Part shown: positions 63,376 through 64,000 of the stretch, one piece after another
Numbering within the stretch: position 1 is the first letter of the stretch
Layout of the letters: each line of letters starts with the position of its first letter
NCBI GenBank assembly: GCA_900538355.1
Contig: UPXS01000001.1
Coordinates: 62,001 to 126,000, forward strand
Source of the DNA: an uncultured Veillonella sp.
GTDB lineage: Bacteria; Bacillota; Negativicutes; Veillonellales; Veillonellaceae
Direction: 5' to 3'
DNA: 64,000 nucleotides
Notes under the pieces: generated by a model
What the model was told of the DNA's origin: nothing
What the model saw: the letters and a program-made list of their open reading frames with translations, nothing else
Databases searched by the model: none
Program-made: the position numbers and the translations under genes

Positions 63376-63401
63376 GATAATTAGAAATTTATACTTTGTT
63401 T
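63376..63401 (+). repeat. Right terminal inverted repeat of the transposon
   Basis: Ends in TTATACTTTGTTT. The 26 bases pair with 39860-39885 in opposite orientation at 20 positions. Confidence 0.85.
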
Positions 63402-63466
63402 ATACTAAAATTTATTCTATTGTAGAGGGGCCCCATTGTAAGGCTCACACAAATGTTTAAAAGAGA

Positions 63467-64000
63467 TTATTCTTTCTCAACCAAACCATATAAGCACAAT
63501 AAGGAAAGTACTGCACATACTAGCATTGTAATCCCCATGGGTACCCCCGTATATTCCCCACCAATACCAACGAGTGGAGATACGATACCTGCAGCGAACA
63601 TACTTGCAAAGCCAAGTACTGCAGAGGCACTACCGGCCATTTTTCCATATTTGGTCATTGCCATGGAGAAGGAGGCGGATCCGAATAGGGATACGGTACA
63701 TACGGTGAAGAATAGTATGATTGTAACAGGAATGAGAGGCCATTCTAATAACATAGCTATTAAGAATAATAAAGACCCGATTGTAAGTTGCCATAGGCTA
63801 AAGGTTAGTAGCTGACGATCTGTGATAACGTTACTTAAACGAGAGCTAATAGCACTAGCTAAAATAATGCCACAGCTATTGATACCGAAGAGGTAACTAA
63901 ATTCTTGAGCAGATAGTTGGAATATATTTTGGTATACAAAGGATGAACCTGAGATATACGCAAAGAATGCACCAAAAGCGAAAAGTTGGATTAGGGATTG
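63467..64000 (-). CDS. Bcr/CflA-type MFS drug transporter, C-terminal part
   Basis: The minus-strand frame is open from the window edge to a stop at 63467, giving about 177 residues of the C-terminal half. Several membrane segments are visible (VTIILFFTVCTVSLFGSASF, then SASAVLGFASMFAAGIVSPL and MLVCAVLSLLCLYGLV). The GSAS...SAVLGF pattern is typical of Bcr/CflA multidrug efflux proteins. The start is outside the window. It is chromosomal, just beyond the transposon. Confidence 0.75.
   Translation of the reverse strand, partial: QSLIQLFAFGAFFAYISGSSFVYQNIFQLSAQEFSYLFGINSCGIILASAISSRLSNVITDRQLLTFSLWQLTIGSLLFLIAMLLEWPLIPVTIILFFTVCTVSLFGSASFSMAMTKYGKMAGSASAVLGFASMFAAGIVSPLVGIGGEYTGVPMGITMLVCAVLSLLCLYGLVEKE

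Larger units (their letters stand above)
39860..63401 (+). mobile_element. Tn916-family conjugative transposon with mega insertion (Tn2009-like), 23,542 bp
   Basis: The ends are set by 26-bp imperfect inverted repeats (39860-39885 and 63376-63401; 20 of 26 match). Six-base coupling sequences lie outside: CTTCAT at 39854-39859 and ATACTA at 63402-63407. Inside are the full Tn916 gene order orf24-orf13, tet(M), orf9-orf7-orf8, xis and int, plus a mef/msr(D) cassette within orf6. It appears intact and likely able to excise and transfer. The size and layout match pneumococcal Tn2009 as I recall it. Confidence 0.93.

Noticed and set aside
63453..63815. Plus-strand frame of 120 codons at the right end
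   Set aside because: It lies opposite the MFS transporter, whose membrane pattern and family motifs are clear on the minus strand.
1..64000. CRISPR array, rRNA or tRNA genes
   Set aside because: No regularly spaced repeats and no tRNA- or rRNA-like stretches were seen on either strand by eye.

Overview
The window reads as a chromosomal segment of a Veillonella-like member of the Negativicutes, carrying a recently acquired Tn916-family conjugative transposon. The organism call is an inference from gene content and style: AT-rich DNA with Gram-negative-type chromosomal genes, a cobamide-dependent diol dehydratase locus, paired CobT-like proteins with a divergent lower-ligand signature, and a very long activase-type protein. 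No rRNA or tRNA gene was found to confirm it.

Positions 1-17285 hold mostly housekeeping and single genes: a GNAT tail, a DIP1984-type protein, class Ia ribonucleotide reductase (nrdA-nrdB, minus strand, with possible NrdR boxes), a flavodoxin-family protein, a DUF4153 membrane protein, an iron-containing alcohol dehydrogenase, two tandem paralogous membrane proteins, a dicarboxylate/amino-acid symporter with a complex leader, a secreted protein, a CobT-like transferase, a DUF389 protein, a MetQ-type lipoprotein, and a PocR-like AraC regulator divergent from the next block.

Positions 17767-34605 are one long plus-strand 1,2-propanediol-utilisation (pdu) microcompartment operon: pduB' - pduC - pduD - pduE - pduG - pduH - pduO - pduF - pduU - pduV - cobT-like - pduA - pduB - a 59-residue two-helix ORF - pduK - pduJ - pduL - eutJ-like - pduM - pduN - pduP - pduQ. 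PduF imports diol. PduCDE dehydrates it to propionaldehyde, with PduGH and PduO maintaining the cofactor. PduP and PduL convert the aldehyde through propionyl-CoA to propionyl-phosphate, and PduQ reduces it to propanol. BMC shell proteins enclose the pathway. pduS, pduT, pduW and pduX are absent here. The most unusual item is the 59-residue protein at 28612-28791, which looks like two encapsulation-peptide helices joined by a short acidic linker.

Positions 35108-39361 encode a 1417-residue activase/dehydratase-like iron-sulfur protein. Two hairpins with unrelated stems but an almost identical loop follow it.

Positions 39860-63401 (23,542 bp) are a complete Tn916-like element, bounded by 26-bp imperfect inverted repeats matching at 20 of 26 positions. 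It carries the conjugation module (orf24 to orf13, with oriT), tet(M) with its attenuator leader, regulatory genes orf9, orf7 and orf8, xis and int. A 5.5-kb 'mega'-type cassette with mef(A)/mef(E) and msr(D) is inserted inside orf6. The layout and size match the pneumococcal element Tn2009 as I remember it. The transposon sits in the T-tract of a chromosomal terminator. Past it, the window ends in a Bcr/CflA-type MFS transporter gene cut off by the window edge.
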